Positions 1 through 10,660 of a stretch of 64,000 nucleotides of DNA are shown here, in pieces. A program made the position numbers and the translations under genes. Below the pieces are notes generated by a model, which did no database searches, was not told the DNA's origin, and worked only from the letters and a program-made list of their open reading frames with translations. How positions within the stretch are numbered: the stretch's first letter is position 1; each line of letters begins with the position of its first letter. Source of the stretch: Neomesorhizobium albiziae (GTDB lineage Bacteria; Pseudomonadota; Alphaproteobacteria; Rhizobiales; Rhizobiaceae); contig NZ_FOSL01000017.1 in assembly GCF_900114255.1 (NCBI RefSeq), positions 1 through 64,000 on the forward strand, written 5' to 3'.

Positions 1-2
1 GC

Positions 3-132
3 CTCGGCTTCGCCTCGACACCTCTCCCCCGCTTCGCAGGGGCGAGGAACCGCTGCCGCGATGCCAGCGCCCTTCCAGCTTGGGTTCCTCGCCCCCATGA
101 AAATGGGGGAGAGGTGTCGAGGCGAAGCCGAG
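3..132. repeat. Long imperfect inverted repeat (large hairpin) in gene-free region
   Basis: A 28-base arm at 3-30 is the exact reverse complement of 105-132. Inside it a second arm pair (about 38-51 with 82-95, sharing ggggcgaggaac and its complement) continues the fold, so nearly the whole 130 bases can form one hairpin. It lies downstream of minus-strand parC. Long GC-rich intergenic palindromes containing cctctcccc blocks are common in rhizobial genomes, so this is probably a dispersed repeat. That last point is from memory, not from a search. Confidence 0.8.
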
Positions 133-202
133 ACGGAGAGGGGGTCCTTCCGAACAAGGAGCAGAAGCTGGCAGACCAGAGAAACACGGAGGAACGCAAC
201 GC

Positions 203-231
203 CCCTCTCCCCGTCCTTCACGGGGAGAGGG
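203..231. repeat. Second GC-rich palindrome, possible parC terminator
   Basis: A perfect 12-bp stem at 203-214 and 220-231 encloses the loop ccttc. It sits 63 bases past the parC stop and shares the ctctcccc block with the larger hairpin at 3-132. It could help end parC transcription, but there is no T run after the stem on the minus strand, so a repeat-family member is at least as likely. Together with the hairpin this accounts for most of the gene-free 1-293; I see no coding sequence there. Confidence 0.6.
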
Positions 232-293
232 TAAGGGTGAGGGGCAGCGTGGACGTGAACAGAAACAGGTCAGAAATGACCGTCGCCGCTGTC

Positions 294-2564
294 CTACCCG
301 AACTTGCCGGTTCTCGGGAAACCCTTCGGCACCATGCGGCCGGCCGACGCCCGGGCGCCGATCCATTCGGCCAGTTCCTCGCGGCTGCGGGTGAATACGC
401 GATCGGCCGAATCCAGCCAGGAAAGCCCGCTTTCCATGGCGAAGGTTTTCAGGTCGAGCACGCCGCCGTCCTTGTACTTCTGCAGCCGCACGCCCTTGCC
501 GCGTCCCATTTCGGGGATTTCGGCCAGCGGAAACACCAGCAGTTTCCGGTTTTCGCCGACGATCGCCAGATGGTCCCCCGCCACCGCCACGCAGCGCGTC
601 GCCTCGTCCGGCGCCTTGACGTTCATCACCTGCTTGCCCTTGCGGGTGTTGGCGACGACCTCCGCTTCCGGGACAACGAAGCCGTTGCCCTGGTGCGAGG
701 CGACCAGCAGCTTGCGCTCCGGATTGTGCACGAAGGCGGTGACGATGTCCTGGTCATTGTCCATGTCGACGATGATGCGGATCGGTTCGCCATGGCCACG
801 CCCACCCGGCAGCCGGTCGGCGCCGATGGTGTAGAATTTTCCGCCGGTGGTGAAGACGATGATCTTGTCGGTCGTCTGGGCGGGGAAAGCGAGCTTGAGC
901 GAATCGCCTTCCTTGAAGGTCAGTGTCGAGAAATCCGACAGATGCCCCTTCATCGCCCGCAGCCAGCCCTTTTCGGAGACGACCACCGTCACCGGCTCCT
1001 TCTCGATCATCGCGTGGTGGATGTCGGTCAGGTCGTGCTCGGGCGCATCGGCGAAGGTGGTGCGGCGCTTGCCGAGTTCGGTATCCGTGCCGAACTTCTC
1101 ACGCACCTGCTCGACCTCCCAGCGGATCGTCTTCCACTGCTTTTCGACCGAGCCGAGCAGCGCCTCGATCTGCTTCTTTTCGGCGGAGAGCCCGTCGAAC
1201 TCCTTGCGAATCTCCATTTCCTCGAGCTTGCGCAGCTGACGCAGCCTGAGATTGAGCACAGCCTCGGCCTGGACGTCCGTCAGCGCCCACTTGGCCATCA
1301 TCACTTGCTTGGGCTCATCCTCCTCGCGGATGATGCGGATGACCTCGTCGATGTTGAGATAGGCGATGAGGTAGCCGCCGAGCACTTCCAGCCGGCGCTC
1401 GATCTCGGCCAGCCGGTGCCTGGAACGGCGCACCAGCACGTCCTTGCGGTGTTCCAGCCACTCCTTGAGCACGTCCTTCAGCGAAAGGACATTCGGCACC
1501 TTGCCGCGCGACAGCACGTTCATGTTGAGCGGAAAACGGCTCTCCAGCTCGGTCAGCTTGAACACCGATTCCATCAAAAGGCCGGGGTCGACGGCACGGC
1601 TCTTCGGCACCAGCACAAGCCGGATGTCCTCGGCGCTCTCGTCGCGCACGTCTTCCAAAAGCGGCAGCTTGCGCGCCACCAGAAGCTCGGCGATCTTCTC
1701 GATCAGCCGCGCCTTCTGCACCTGATAGGGAATTTCGGTAACGACGATGTTCCAGGTGCCCCTGCCCTGGTCTTCTTGGTGCCAGCGGGCACGGACCCGG
1801 AAGCCGCCGCGGCCGGTCTCGTAGGCTTCCATAATCGACGCATGGCTATCGACGACAATGCCGCCTGTCGGGAAATCCGGTCCTTGCACCAGCCCGTCTT
1901 CATGCCCCTTGCTCATCAGGGCTTCGACAGGCGCGTTGGGGTTGTCGATCAGGTGCAGCGCCGCGGTGCAGAGTTCGGCCGCATTGTGCGGCGGGATCGA
2001 GGTCGCCATGCCGACCGCGATTCCCGACGAGCCGTTGGCGAGGATGTTCGGGAAGGCGCCGGGCAGCACCACCGGCTCCTCGTCCTCCTCGTTGTAGGTC
2101 GGGCGGAAATCGACGGCGTCCTCGGCGATGCCCGAAAGCAGTTCGGTCGCCACCTCGGTCATGCGCGCCTCGGTGTAGCGCATGGCGGCGGCGTTATCGC
2201 CGTCGATATTGCCGAAGTTGCCCTGGCCGTCGACCAGCGGATAACGGACCGCGAAATCCTGGGCGAGGCGCACCAGCGCGTCGTAGATCGACTGGTCGCC
2301 ATGCGGGTGGAACTTGCCCATCACCTCGCCGACGATGCGGGCGCATTTGGCGAAACCCTGGTCGGGGTTGAGGCGCAAGAGCCGCATCGCATGCATGATG
2401 CGGCGGTGCACCGGCTTCAGGCCGTCGCGCACGTCGGGCAGCGCCCGGTGCATGATGGTCGACAGCGCGTAAGCGAGATAGCGCTCTTCCAGCGCCTTCT
2501 TCAGATCGACCGGCTCGATGTGATCACCGCCGTCGGAACCGGGCGGAATATGGCTTTTTCCCAT
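294..2564 (-). CDS. parC: DNA topoisomerase IV subunit A
   Basis: The 756-residue product is the cleavage subunit of topoisomerase IV, which with ParE decatenates replicated chromosomes. The N-terminal breakage-reunion domain is clear: the HPHGD loop at residues 86-90 and the catalytic Tyr130 in MRYTEAR, preceded by its arginine. The C-terminal part carries the degenerate beta-pinwheel repeats typical of ParC. Length and the short C-terminal domain favour ParC over GyrA, and no GyrA-box (QRRGGKG) is visible. The residue after HPHGD is Gln91, where E. coli ParC has Ser80. The gene is monocistronic, with 208 bases separating it from the divergent neighbour. Confidence 0.95.
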   Translation of the reverse strand: MGKSHIPPGSDGGDHIEPVDLKKALEERYLAYALSTIMHRALPDVRDGLKPVHRRIMHAMRLLRLNPDQGFAKCARIVGEVMGKFHPHGDQSIYDALVRLAQDFAVRYPLVDGQGNFGNIDGDNAAAMRYTEARMTEVATELLSGIAEDAVDFRPTYNEEDEEPVVLPGAFPNILANGSSGIAVGMATSIPPHNAAELCTAALHLIDNPNAPVEALMSKGHEDGLVQGPDFPTGGIVVDSHASIMEAYETGRGGFRVRARWHQEDQGRGTWNIVVTEIPYQVQKARLIEKIAELLVARKLPLLEDVRDESAEDIRLVLVPKSRAVDPGLLMESVFKLTELESRFPLNMNVLSRGKVPNVLSLKDVLKEWLEHRKDVLVRRSRHRLAEIERRLEVLGGYLIAYLNIDEVIRIIREEDEPKQVMMAKWALTDVQAEAVLNLRLRQLRKLEEMEIRKEFDGLSAEKKQIEALLGSVEKQWKTIRWEVEQVREKFGTDTELGKRRTTFADAPEHDLTDIHHAMIEKEPVTVVVSEKGWLRAMKGHLSDFSTLTFKEGDSLKLAFPAQTTDKIIVFTTGGKFYTIGADRLPGGRGHGEPIRIIVDMDNDQDIVTAFVHNPERKLLVASHQGNGFVVPEAEVVANTRKGKQVMNVKAPDEATRCVAVAGDHLAIVGENRKLLVFPLAEIPEMGRGKGVRLQKYKDGGVLDLKTFAMESGLSWLDSADRVFTRSREELAEWIGARASAGRMVPKGFPRTGKFG

Positions 2565-2772
2565 GGTTTTGGACTATCCGAGCCACTGATTCGCGGCAAG
2601 AGGCGGGCCCGTGGAAAGGTCCGCTTAACGTCATCCGCAGCTTTGGGCGTTTTCGATTTGCCTTTTTCCGAAAATTTCGACCAATCTCCACGCCGCGCGC
2701 CTTCTTCCAGTCCAGTTCTTCCGCGACAGGAACGGTGCTACAGTTTCAAAAAAATCTCTCAGGGACAGTGCC

Positions 2773-3975
2773 ATGACCATCCACCCCCCGCTTCTCAAGA
2801 AGCTTGCGCTTTCCGTTGTTCTTGTCGTGCTGCCGCTGTCGGCCGCCCAGGCGCTGGAAGCAAATGCTGTCGCCGATCGCCTGAAGGCCTTGCTGGCCGG
2901 CCAGGGCATGGATGTCAGCTGGACCAAGGTCACCGAAACCGGCCCCCGGATCGTGCTCGAAGGCGCCAGTTTGAAGCTCGCGAACGAACCGGCGACCAGC
3001 CTGATCGGAGATGTCACGCTCGACGAAATCTCCGAGGTCAACGGCGGCTATCGCATCGGCAAGGTTACCCTGCCGACCTATGCGCTCGCGCAAAGCGGCT
3101 TGAACATCGACATTTCTGGCGCCCAACTGACCGGCCTGTCGCTGCCACCTGAAGGGTCGACCGATCCCTTGGCTTCGATCATGCTTTACGAGACCGCCGA
3201 ACTCGGCACCGTTTCGGTAAGAAGGGCCGACAAACAGCTGTTTTCGATGAACGATCTGCATGTCCAGATCACCGCGCCGAAGGATGGCGCGCCGCTGGCG
3301 TTTTCGGGCGCCGCCGAAAAGTTCAGCGCCGACCTAATGTCTGCAGTGGAGGACACGGAAGCCCGGAAGGTCGTCGAGGCACTGGGCTACAACACCGTCA
3401 ACGGCACTTTCGAGATGGCGGGAACGTGGCAGCCTGTGGACGGGCGCATGGGGCTGACCCAGTATGACATCACGATCGAGAACGCAGGCAGGCTGGGCCT
3501 GACATTCGATCTTGCCGGCTACACGCCGGACTTCATCAAGGCCATGCAGGAGATGCAGAAGAAGATGGCGCAACAACCTGCCGGCGCCGACAATTCCGCC
3601 CAGGGCTTGGCCATGCTTGGTCTGATGCAGCAGCTCACCTTCAACGCTGCAACGATCCGCTTCGACGACGATTCGCTGACCGGAAAGGTGCTGGAATACG
3701 TCGCCAGGCAGCAGGGCGCGAAGCCCGAAGACATCGCCACGCAGACGAAGGCGGTAGTGCCTTTCCTGATGGCGCAGCTCAACAACGCCGATCTGACGAA
3801 GAACGTCAGCGAAGCGGTGAATGCCTATCTCGACGACCCGAAGTCGATCGAGATCGCTGCCGCCCCCGCCTCGCCGGTGCCGTTTGCGCTGCTGGCGGCC
3901 GGCGCGATGACTGCGCCGCAGGAACTGCCGAAGACGCTCGGCGTCACCGTCACGGCGAACCAGGTCGCGGAATAG
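2773..3975 (+). CDS. Secreted protein of unknown function
   Basis: I do not recognise this 400-residue protein. It begins with a clear signal peptide: Lys-Lys at 10-11, a hydrophobic stretch, and a likely cut after AAQA near residue 27. The mature part is rich in short beta-strand-like segments such as VTLDEIS, GYRIGKVTLPTYAL and LNIDISGAQLTGLSL, with alternating polar and hydrophobic residues. This resembles periplasmic AsmA- or DUF2125-like beta-rich proteins, but I cannot assign a family. A helical region with MQEMQKKMAQQ lies near residue 258. It is monocistronic and ends at a terminator shared with convergent aspS. It is probably periplasmic or envelope-associated. Confidence 0.8.
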   Translation: MTIHPPLLKKLALSVVLVVLPLSAAQALEANAVADRLKALLAGQGMDVSWTKVTETGPRIVLEGASLKLANEPATSLIGDVTLDEISEVNGGYRIGKVTLPTYALAQSGLNIDISGAQLTGLSLPPEGSTDPLASIMLYETAELGTVSVRRADKQLFSMNDLHVQITAPKDGAPLAFSGAAEKFSADLMSAVEDTEARKVVEALGYNTVNGTFEMAGTWQPVDGRMGLTQYDITIENAGRLGLTFDLAGYTPDFIKAMQEMQKKMAQQPAGADNSAQGLAMLGLMQQLTFNAATIRFDDDSLTGKVLEYVARQQGAKPEDIATQTKAVVPFLMAQLNNADLTKNVSEAVNAYLDDPKSIEIAAAPASPVPFALLAAGAMTAPQELPKTLGVTVTANQVAE

Positions 3976-3992
3976 AGGCACACCGCCCAAAC

Positions 3993-4023
3993 AAAAAAGC
4001 CCGGCAGCGATGCCGGGCTTTTT
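3993..4023. terminator. Bidirectional intrinsic terminator
   Basis: An 8-bp stem gcccggca / tgccgggc (3999-4006 with 4011-4018, loop gcga) is flanked by six A on the left and five T on the right. It can therefore end transcription in both directions, serving the secreted-protein gene on the plus strand and aspS on the minus strand. Confidence 0.9.
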
Positions 4024-4039
4024 GATTACGGGAAGAACC

Positions 4040-5827
<1,788 letters not shown>

Positions 5828-6042
5828 GAGACTGGCATTCCGGTTTTTGAAGGATTCATTTTGACCGGGCGGCACAGCATGCGCCGGGCCCGAAAATTTG
5901 CGGGAAAAGCGCATGGGTGCCGGCTTTTGTCAAGGTGAGGAGAAAGGCGGCATTATACTCTGGTTCCGCGAACCTCGCGGCCATGGAGCACAGCAAGGAG
6001 ATGATGCCGCCCCCTCGCCTTACGTAAAGAGCGGACTTCGCT

Positions 6043-6459
6043 TCAAAGCGCCTTCTTCAGCCAGACGCGCGAATGGCCGGGCGGGAAATTGTCGATACGC
6101 CCAAACTCCTCATATCCCTGCCGTTTGTAGAATTCCGGGGCCTGGAACGTAAATGAATCGAGATAGATGCCGAGGCAGCCGCGCTGCCTGGCGATTTCCT
6201 CGGCCTTGGCCAGCAGTTGTACGCCGAGGCCCAGCTTGCGGTGTTCGGCGCCGATCCACAGCCAGGCAACGAACAGCCAGGAATATTCGGACACGCCCTT
6301 GAGGCCGCCGATCACCGATCCATCGCCGTTGCGCGCGACGATCCAAAGATCCTCCTCGTTGTAGGGTCCGGCATTCTCGACATTATAGTTGTCCAGACCG
6401 TCGCCGATGAAACGGGCGGCTTCGTCGTCGATGCTCGTACTGACGTTCAAGGTGATCAT
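6043..6459 (-). CDS. GNAT-family N-acetyltransferase
   Basis: A 138-residue single-domain GCN5-type acetyltransferase. The acetyl-CoA-binding region is seen as LGLGVQLLAKAEEIARQRGC (the Q/RxxGxG/A-like turn), followed by the late strand with FYKRQGYEEFGRI, a typical GNAT C-terminal signature. The substrate is unknown; the overall layout, with GLKGVSEYSWLFVAWLWI before the CoA loop, resembles small stand-alone acetyltransferases acting on metabolites or antibiotics. The ATG at 6459 is chosen because the frame upstream, open to 6999, shows no family similarity. It is divergent from the MFS gene that follows. Confidence 0.88.
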   Translation of the reverse strand: MITLNVSTSIDDEAARFIGDGLDNYNVENAGPYNEEDLWIVARNGDGSVIGGLKGVSEYSWLFVAWLWIGAEHRKLGLGVQLLAKAEEIARQRGCLGIYLDSFTFQAPEFYKRQGYEEFGRIDNFPPGHSRVWLKKAL

Positions 6460-6624
6460 GTCCGCGTCCCTTCTTCGGCCTCGGCTGCGCAACACGTAGT
6501 CTCGAACCCGGACAAAGAGGATTGGCGCAGAGCCGCCAAATGCATCGTTCCAGACGATGCAAGGTCGCATTGCACCGCGGTTGCGACTATAGAGAAATAT
6601 CCTTTCCTTCGCGCACCCGCTTGA

Positions 6625-7872
6625 ATGTCCTCCATCCGTCTGTTGATTCCGCTTCTGATCGCCGCCGGCATTCTGCTCGGCGGCAACGGAATGCAAAGCA
6701 CCTTGATCGCGCTTCGCGGCGCGCAGGAAGGCTTTTCGCCGGCTGTCATCGGCTTCATGGGCACATCTTATTTCGGCGGCTTTCTGCTCGGTTGCCTTGC
6801 CATCACGCGCATCATGAAGGCGGTCGGCCATGTGCGGTCCTTCTCCGCGCTGGCGGCGATCGCTTCGGCGGGCACGCTGCTCCTGGTGCTGATCATCGAT
6901 CCCATCTCCTGGTCGGTGATCCGCTTCGCCAGCGGCTTCTGTTTTGCCGGCCTCTTCACTGTGATGGAGAGCTGGCTCAATTCCGGTGTCTCCAATCACG
7001 ATCGCGCGCGCGTGCTGGCGCTCTATCGCATCGTCGATATCGGTTCGGTCACCGGGGCGCAGTTCATGATCCCGATCTTTGGTTCAGGCGGCTTCACGCT
7101 GTTTGCCATCATGTCGATCATGATCACCCTGTCGCTGGTGCCGGTGTCGCTGGGGGACCGCTCCAATCCCACGCCACCGGAAGACGTCAAGCTCGACTTG
7201 GGGCGCGTTTGGCTGATATCGCCGCTCGGCTGCATCGGCTGCATCGCCGTCGGCGTCACCAACAGTGCGTTCCGTACGCTTTCGCCCGTCTATGCTGAGG
7301 AAATCGGCATGTCGGTGGCCGATATCGTCACCTTTGTAAGCGTCGGCATCGTCGGCGGCGCCATCATCCAGTATCCGCTGGGCTACCTGTCGGATCTGTG
7401 GGACCGGCGCATGGTGCTGCTGCTCAGCACCAGCGGCGCGTTGCTTTCCGCACTCGGCATCGTCTTTCTCGCCGGCACCAACCCCCTGGCGAATTTCGTC
7501 CTCGTTTTCATTTTCGGCTCGTTCGCGATGCCGCTGTTCTCGCTGTCGGCCGCGCATGCCAACGATCGGGCCGGCAAGGGAGAGTTCGTGCTCATCAACG
7601 CCGCACTCATGCTGTTCTATTCGTTCGGAGCGATCGGCGGACCGATCGCCGCGTCTTGGGTCATGGAACGTTTCGGGCCGCAATCGCTGTTTATCTTCAC
7701 GGCAACCGTCTACGCGATCTTTATCCTGATCATCTTCTACCGCATGAGCGCGCGCGGCAGCGTGCCGGCCGGTCAACGTAGCCACTTCATGAATTTGCTG
7801 AGGACATCGACGGTGTTTTCCCGCCTGGCCAAACGCAACGGCGACAGCGACAAGCCGCCAAGCAAACCCTAA
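6625..7872 (+). CDS. MFS transporter, YcaD-like
   Basis: A 415-residue major facilitator carrier with about 12 hydrophobic segments in two halves. The loop after TM2-3 region reads ITRIMKAVGHVRSF, the expected place for the MFS signature, and the second half repeats the pattern at GYLSDLWDRRMVLL, a good GxxxDRxGRR-type motif. The short periplasmic loops and the opening LIAAGILLGGNGMQSTLI resemble the YcaD/YfcJ group of putative drug or metabolite exporters. The substrate is unknown. The C-terminal 30 residues are polar and cytoplasmic. It lies 75 bases ahead of rnd on the same strand and may share its transcript. Confidence 0.88.
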   Translation: MSSIRLLIPLLIAAGILLGGNGMQSTLIALRGAQEGFSPAVIGFMGTSYFGGFLLGCLAITRIMKAVGHVRSFSALAAIASAGTLLLVLIIDPISWSVIRFASGFCFAGLFTVMESWLNSGVSNHDRARVLALYRIVDIGSVTGAQFMIPIFGSGGFTLFAIMSIMITLSLVPVSLGDRSNPTPPEDVKLDLGRVWLISPLGCIGCIAVGVTNSAFRTLSPVYAEEIGMSVADIVTFVSVGIVGGAIIQYPLGYLSDLWDRRMVLLLSTSGALLSALGIVFLAGTNPLANFVLVFIFGSFAMPLFSLSAAHANDRAGKGEFVLINAALMLFYSFGAIGGPIAASWVMERFGPQSLFIFTATVYAIFILIIFYRMSARGSVPAGQRSHFMNLLRTSTVFSRLAKRNGDSDKPPSKP

Positions 7873-7947
7873 ACAGAACGGTGGATGGCCTACCGAAATC
7901 GTCCGTCGCGCGAGACAAGACCGCATTCCTCGCCTAAAGAGACCTTG

Positions 7948-9120
7948 ATGCATCTGATAAAAACACAAAATGAACTGGATTCGGTTGTCCGCGAGCTTGC
8001 GAAATCCGAATTCATCACCGTCGACACCGAGTTCATCCGCGAGACGACGTTCTGGCCGGAACTTTGCCTGATTCAAATGGCCGCGCCGGGCATCACTGCC
8101 CTTGTCGATCCGCTTGCGCCCGACATCGACCTCCAGCCCTTCTTCTATCTGATGGCCAACGAGGCGGTGACCAAGGTGTTTCACGCCGCCCGCCAGGACA
8201 TCGAAATCATCTTCCATCGCGGCGGCCTCATCCCGCATCCCGTTTTCGATACCCAGGTTGCGGCGATGGTCTGCGGTTTCGGCGACAGCGTCTCCTACGA
8301 CCAGCTGGTGCAGAAGATCACCGGCGTGCGTCTTGACAAGTCGTCGCGTTTCACCGACTGGCGCCACCGGCCGCTGTCGGACAAGCAGCTCGAATATGCG
8401 GTCGCCGACGTCACCCACCTGATCGACGTCTACGTCCATCTGAAGGCCGAGCTGGAGCGCGAGAACCGCGCCCACTGGCTGAACGAAGAGATGGAAGTGC
8501 TGACCTCGCGCCAGACCTATGATCCGCATCCCGAAGACGCTTGGAAGCGCCTGAAGATGCGGCTTCGCAAGCCGCAGGAACTGGCCGTCGTACAGGCAGT
8601 GGCGGCATGGCGCGAGCGGGAGGCGCGAGAACGCAACGTACCGCGCGGGCGTGTGCTCAAGGACGACGCGATCTATGAGGTGGCGCAGCAGGCGCCGCGC
8701 GACGCGACGGCGCTCGGGCGCCTGCGCACCACGCCAAAGGGCTGGGAGCGGTCGTCCACGGCGACCGCGCTGCTGGCGGTGGTCAACACGGCACTCGGCC
8801 TCCCCAAGGACGCCATGCCGAAACTGCCGAAGGTTCCGCAATCGCAGGAGGGGTCGAGTGCCGCCGCCGAACTCCTGAAAGTGCTGCTGCGCCTGGTCGC
8901 CGAGGCCGAAGGCGTCGCCGCCAAGGTGCTGGCCTCCGGCGACGACATCGACCGCCTTGCCGCCGAAGGCGAGAAGGCCGACGTTCCCGCCCTGCATGGC
9001 TGGCGCAAGGAAGTGTTCGGCGACAAGGCGCTGCAACTGGTGCGCGGCGAGATCGCCCTGAAATTCGAAAAGCGCAAGATCGCGGTCTTCGAGACGCGCA
9101 AGCAGACCGCGGACGCCTGA
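7948..9120 (+). CDS. rnd: Ribonuclease D
   Basis: A 390-residue 3'-5' exoribonuclease for tRNA 3' maturation. The DEDD exonuclease motifs are present: VDTEF (Asp26, Glu28), FHAARQDIEI with the second Asp near 85, and YAVADVTHLIDVY, the DEDDy Tyr/Asp motif, near 151-155. An HRDC domain follows in the middle (LAVVQAVAAWREREARERNVPRGR). The ATG at 7948 gives the family start MHLIKTQNELD; a 21-codon upstream extension is possible but unlike the family. It converges on ppx with a 13-base gap. Confidence 0.94.
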   Translation: MHLIKTQNELDSVVRELAKSEFITVDTEFIRETTFWPELCLIQMAAPGITALVDPLAPDIDLQPFFYLMANEAVTKVFHAARQDIEIIFHRGGLIPHPVFDTQVAAMVCGFGDSVSYDQLVQKITGVRLDKSSRFTDWRHRPLSDKQLEYAVADVTHLIDVYVHLKAELERENRAHWLNEEMEVLTSRQTYDPHPEDAWKRLKMRLRKPQELAVVQAVAAWREREARERNVPRGRVLKDDAIYEVAQQAPRDATALGRLRTTPKGWERSSTATALLAVVNTALGLPKDAMPKLPKVPQSQEGSSAAAELLKVLLRLVAEAEGVAAKVLASGDDIDRLAAEGEKADVPALHGWRKEVFGDKALQLVRGEIALKFEKRKIAVFETRKQTADA

Positions 9121-9133
9121 GCCCGGCTTTCGA

Positions 9134-10660
9134 TCAGGTCGGCTCGGGCGGCCCGACAACCAGTTCGAGATTGCGTCCGGTGATCCTTGCCAGTTGCGCC
9201 AGCCGTCCGGCCGGCCTTTCACCGTCCAGCCCGGCGTGCGAAGCCGGGATAACCAGCGCCAGCCCGCCATTCGGTTGCGATCGCCATTTCAGCTTCGGGA
9301 TAACGCCCGGCATCGACGCCGAAAGGAGATAGACCACCCGCAACAGCGCACCGAGCAGGCGCGCCCGTTCCAGATAGCGCGGCGTTGCCAGGGTGCGCAT
9401 TTCAGTTGCAACCGAATCGTCGAAGACGCCTTCGTGCCGGAACATGTTGGCCAGCGCGATGTAGGCGCGGCCGGGATGGTCGACGCCGATGAAGGACGCA
9501 TGGGCGATGATGTTGAGCGATTGCATGCCGCGGTATTCGGGATGCGCGCGCCAGCCTATGTCGGCAAGCAGGCAGGCGGCCTCGCGATAGCGCGCCTCGT
9601 CCTCGGTTTCGTCGATATTGAACGCGGCCAGCGATTCGCCGCTCCATCGCGCAAGCTCGTGCGCATGGGTCACCGAACGCGCCCTGAGCAAGGCCAGTTC
9701 CTCCGCCGCCGAAATCAGCGGATCGGTCGCGCGATCCTCCGGCGACAGCAGCGAATAGAGGAAGCCCTCGCGCACCCCGAGCGCCGAGACGACGATCTTC
9801 GACGGCTTCATCGCAGCGATGATTTCCTGCAGCACGACGGCGCCATAAGGCAGAAGCGCGCGGCGGTTCTTCGAAATACGCTCGACGCCCTTGATCTTTT
9901 CGATGTCGCCCCTGGCGACCTGGCGCAGGAACGCCGCCGAACTTTCGGCGCCGAACTCGTAATGATGCATAACGCTCAGCGGGTAACCGGTCGCGTTCAT
10001 GTGCAGCCGGGCAAGATTTCGCCAGGTGCCGCCGACGCAGTAGAATACCCTGCCCTCGCCGGCCTTCAGCAGCTTGGCGCGGGCGAGTTCTCGCTTGGCG
10101 ATCTTGGCGGCTTCGACCGGCGATCCCTTGGCCATGTCCTGCAAGCGCAGACCGCCGAGCGGCAAGGTGATGCCGTCGCCAACCTGCTCGCCGTTGACAT
10201 CGATCAGTTCGAGACTGCCGCCGCCGAGATCGCCAGCAATGCCGTTTGCCGGGTGAAAGCCCGAAATGACGCCGAGCGCCGAATAATAGGCTTCCTCGCG
10301 GCCGGAAAGCACCCTGATCCTGGTTCCGAGGATCTCTTCGGCCTGGTGAATGAAATCAAGGCCGTTTTCAGCCTCGCGCGCCGCGGCGGTGGCGATGACG
10401 TGAAGTTCCTCGGCGCCCGCCTGATCGGACAAGGCACGGAACCGCTTGAACTCCGAAACCGCCCTCTTGACCGCCTCGGGATCCAGCTTGCCCGTGGTGA
10501 CGAGGCCCCGGCCGAGGCCTGCCAGCATCTTCTCGTTGAACAGAACCGTCGGCGAGCGTGCTATGCCCTCATAGACAACAAGGCGGATCGAGTTCGATCC
10601 GATGTCGATGATGGACAGTGGCCGGCGATCCTGCAACCGGCCCTGTGAATTTGCGATCAT
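9134..10660 (-). CDS. ppx: Exopolyphosphatase / pppGpp phosphatase family
   Basis: A 508-residue member of the Ppx/GppA branch of the ASKHA (actin-like ATPase) fold, which removes terminal phosphate from polyphosphate and often also acts on (p)ppGpp. Phosphate-1 motif [14 protein letters not shown] is near residue 19 and phosphate-2 motif [12 protein letters not shown] near 143. A C-terminal HD-like helical domain ([13 protein letters not shown]) follows. Its start overlaps the end of ppk1 by 4 bases, so synthesis and breakdown of polyphosphate are co-transcribed and probably translationally coupled. Whether it prefers polyphosphate or pppGpp cannot be told from the sequence alone. Confidence 0.93.
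   Translation of the reverse strand: MIANSQGRLQDRRPLSIIDIGSNSIRLVVYEGIARSPTVLFNEKMLAGLGRGLVTTGKLDPEAVKRAVSEFKRFRALSDQAGAEELHVIATAAAREAENGLDFIHQAEEILGTRIRVLSGREEAYYSALGVISGFHPANGIAGDLGGGSLELIDVNGEQVGDGITLPLGGLRLQDMAKGSPVEAAKIAKRELARAKLLKAGEGRVFYCVGGTWRNLARLHMNATGYPLSVMHHYEFGAESSAAFLRQVARGDIEKIKGVERISKNRRALLPYGAVVLQEIIAAMKPSKIVVSALGVREGFLYSLLSPEDRATDPLISAAEELALLRARSVTHAHELARWSGESLAAFNIDETEDEARYREAACLLADIGWRAHPEYRGMQSLNIIAHASFIGVDHPGRAYIALANMFRHEGVFDDSVATEMRTLATPRYLERARLLGALLRVVYLLSASMPGVIPKLKWRSQPNGGLALVIPASHAGLDGERPAGRLAQLARITGRNLELVVGPPEPT

Noticed and set aside
114-3152. A 1012-codon open frame on the plus strand opposite parC
   Set aside because: It is antisense to parC, lacks any family similarity, is rich in Arg/His/Gly/Asp as expected of the complement of a high-GC gene, and has no ribosome site. 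parC has its catalytic motifs in order.
5928-5933. Consensus TTGACA on the minus strand 100 bases before aspS
   Set aside because: No -10 element lies at 16-19 bases from it, so I do not call a promoter.
6043-6999. A 318-codon version of the GNAT acetyltransferase
   Set aside because: The upstream 180 codons are low-complexity high-GC sequence that run into the divergent MFS gene. The acetyltransferase fold starts at 6459.
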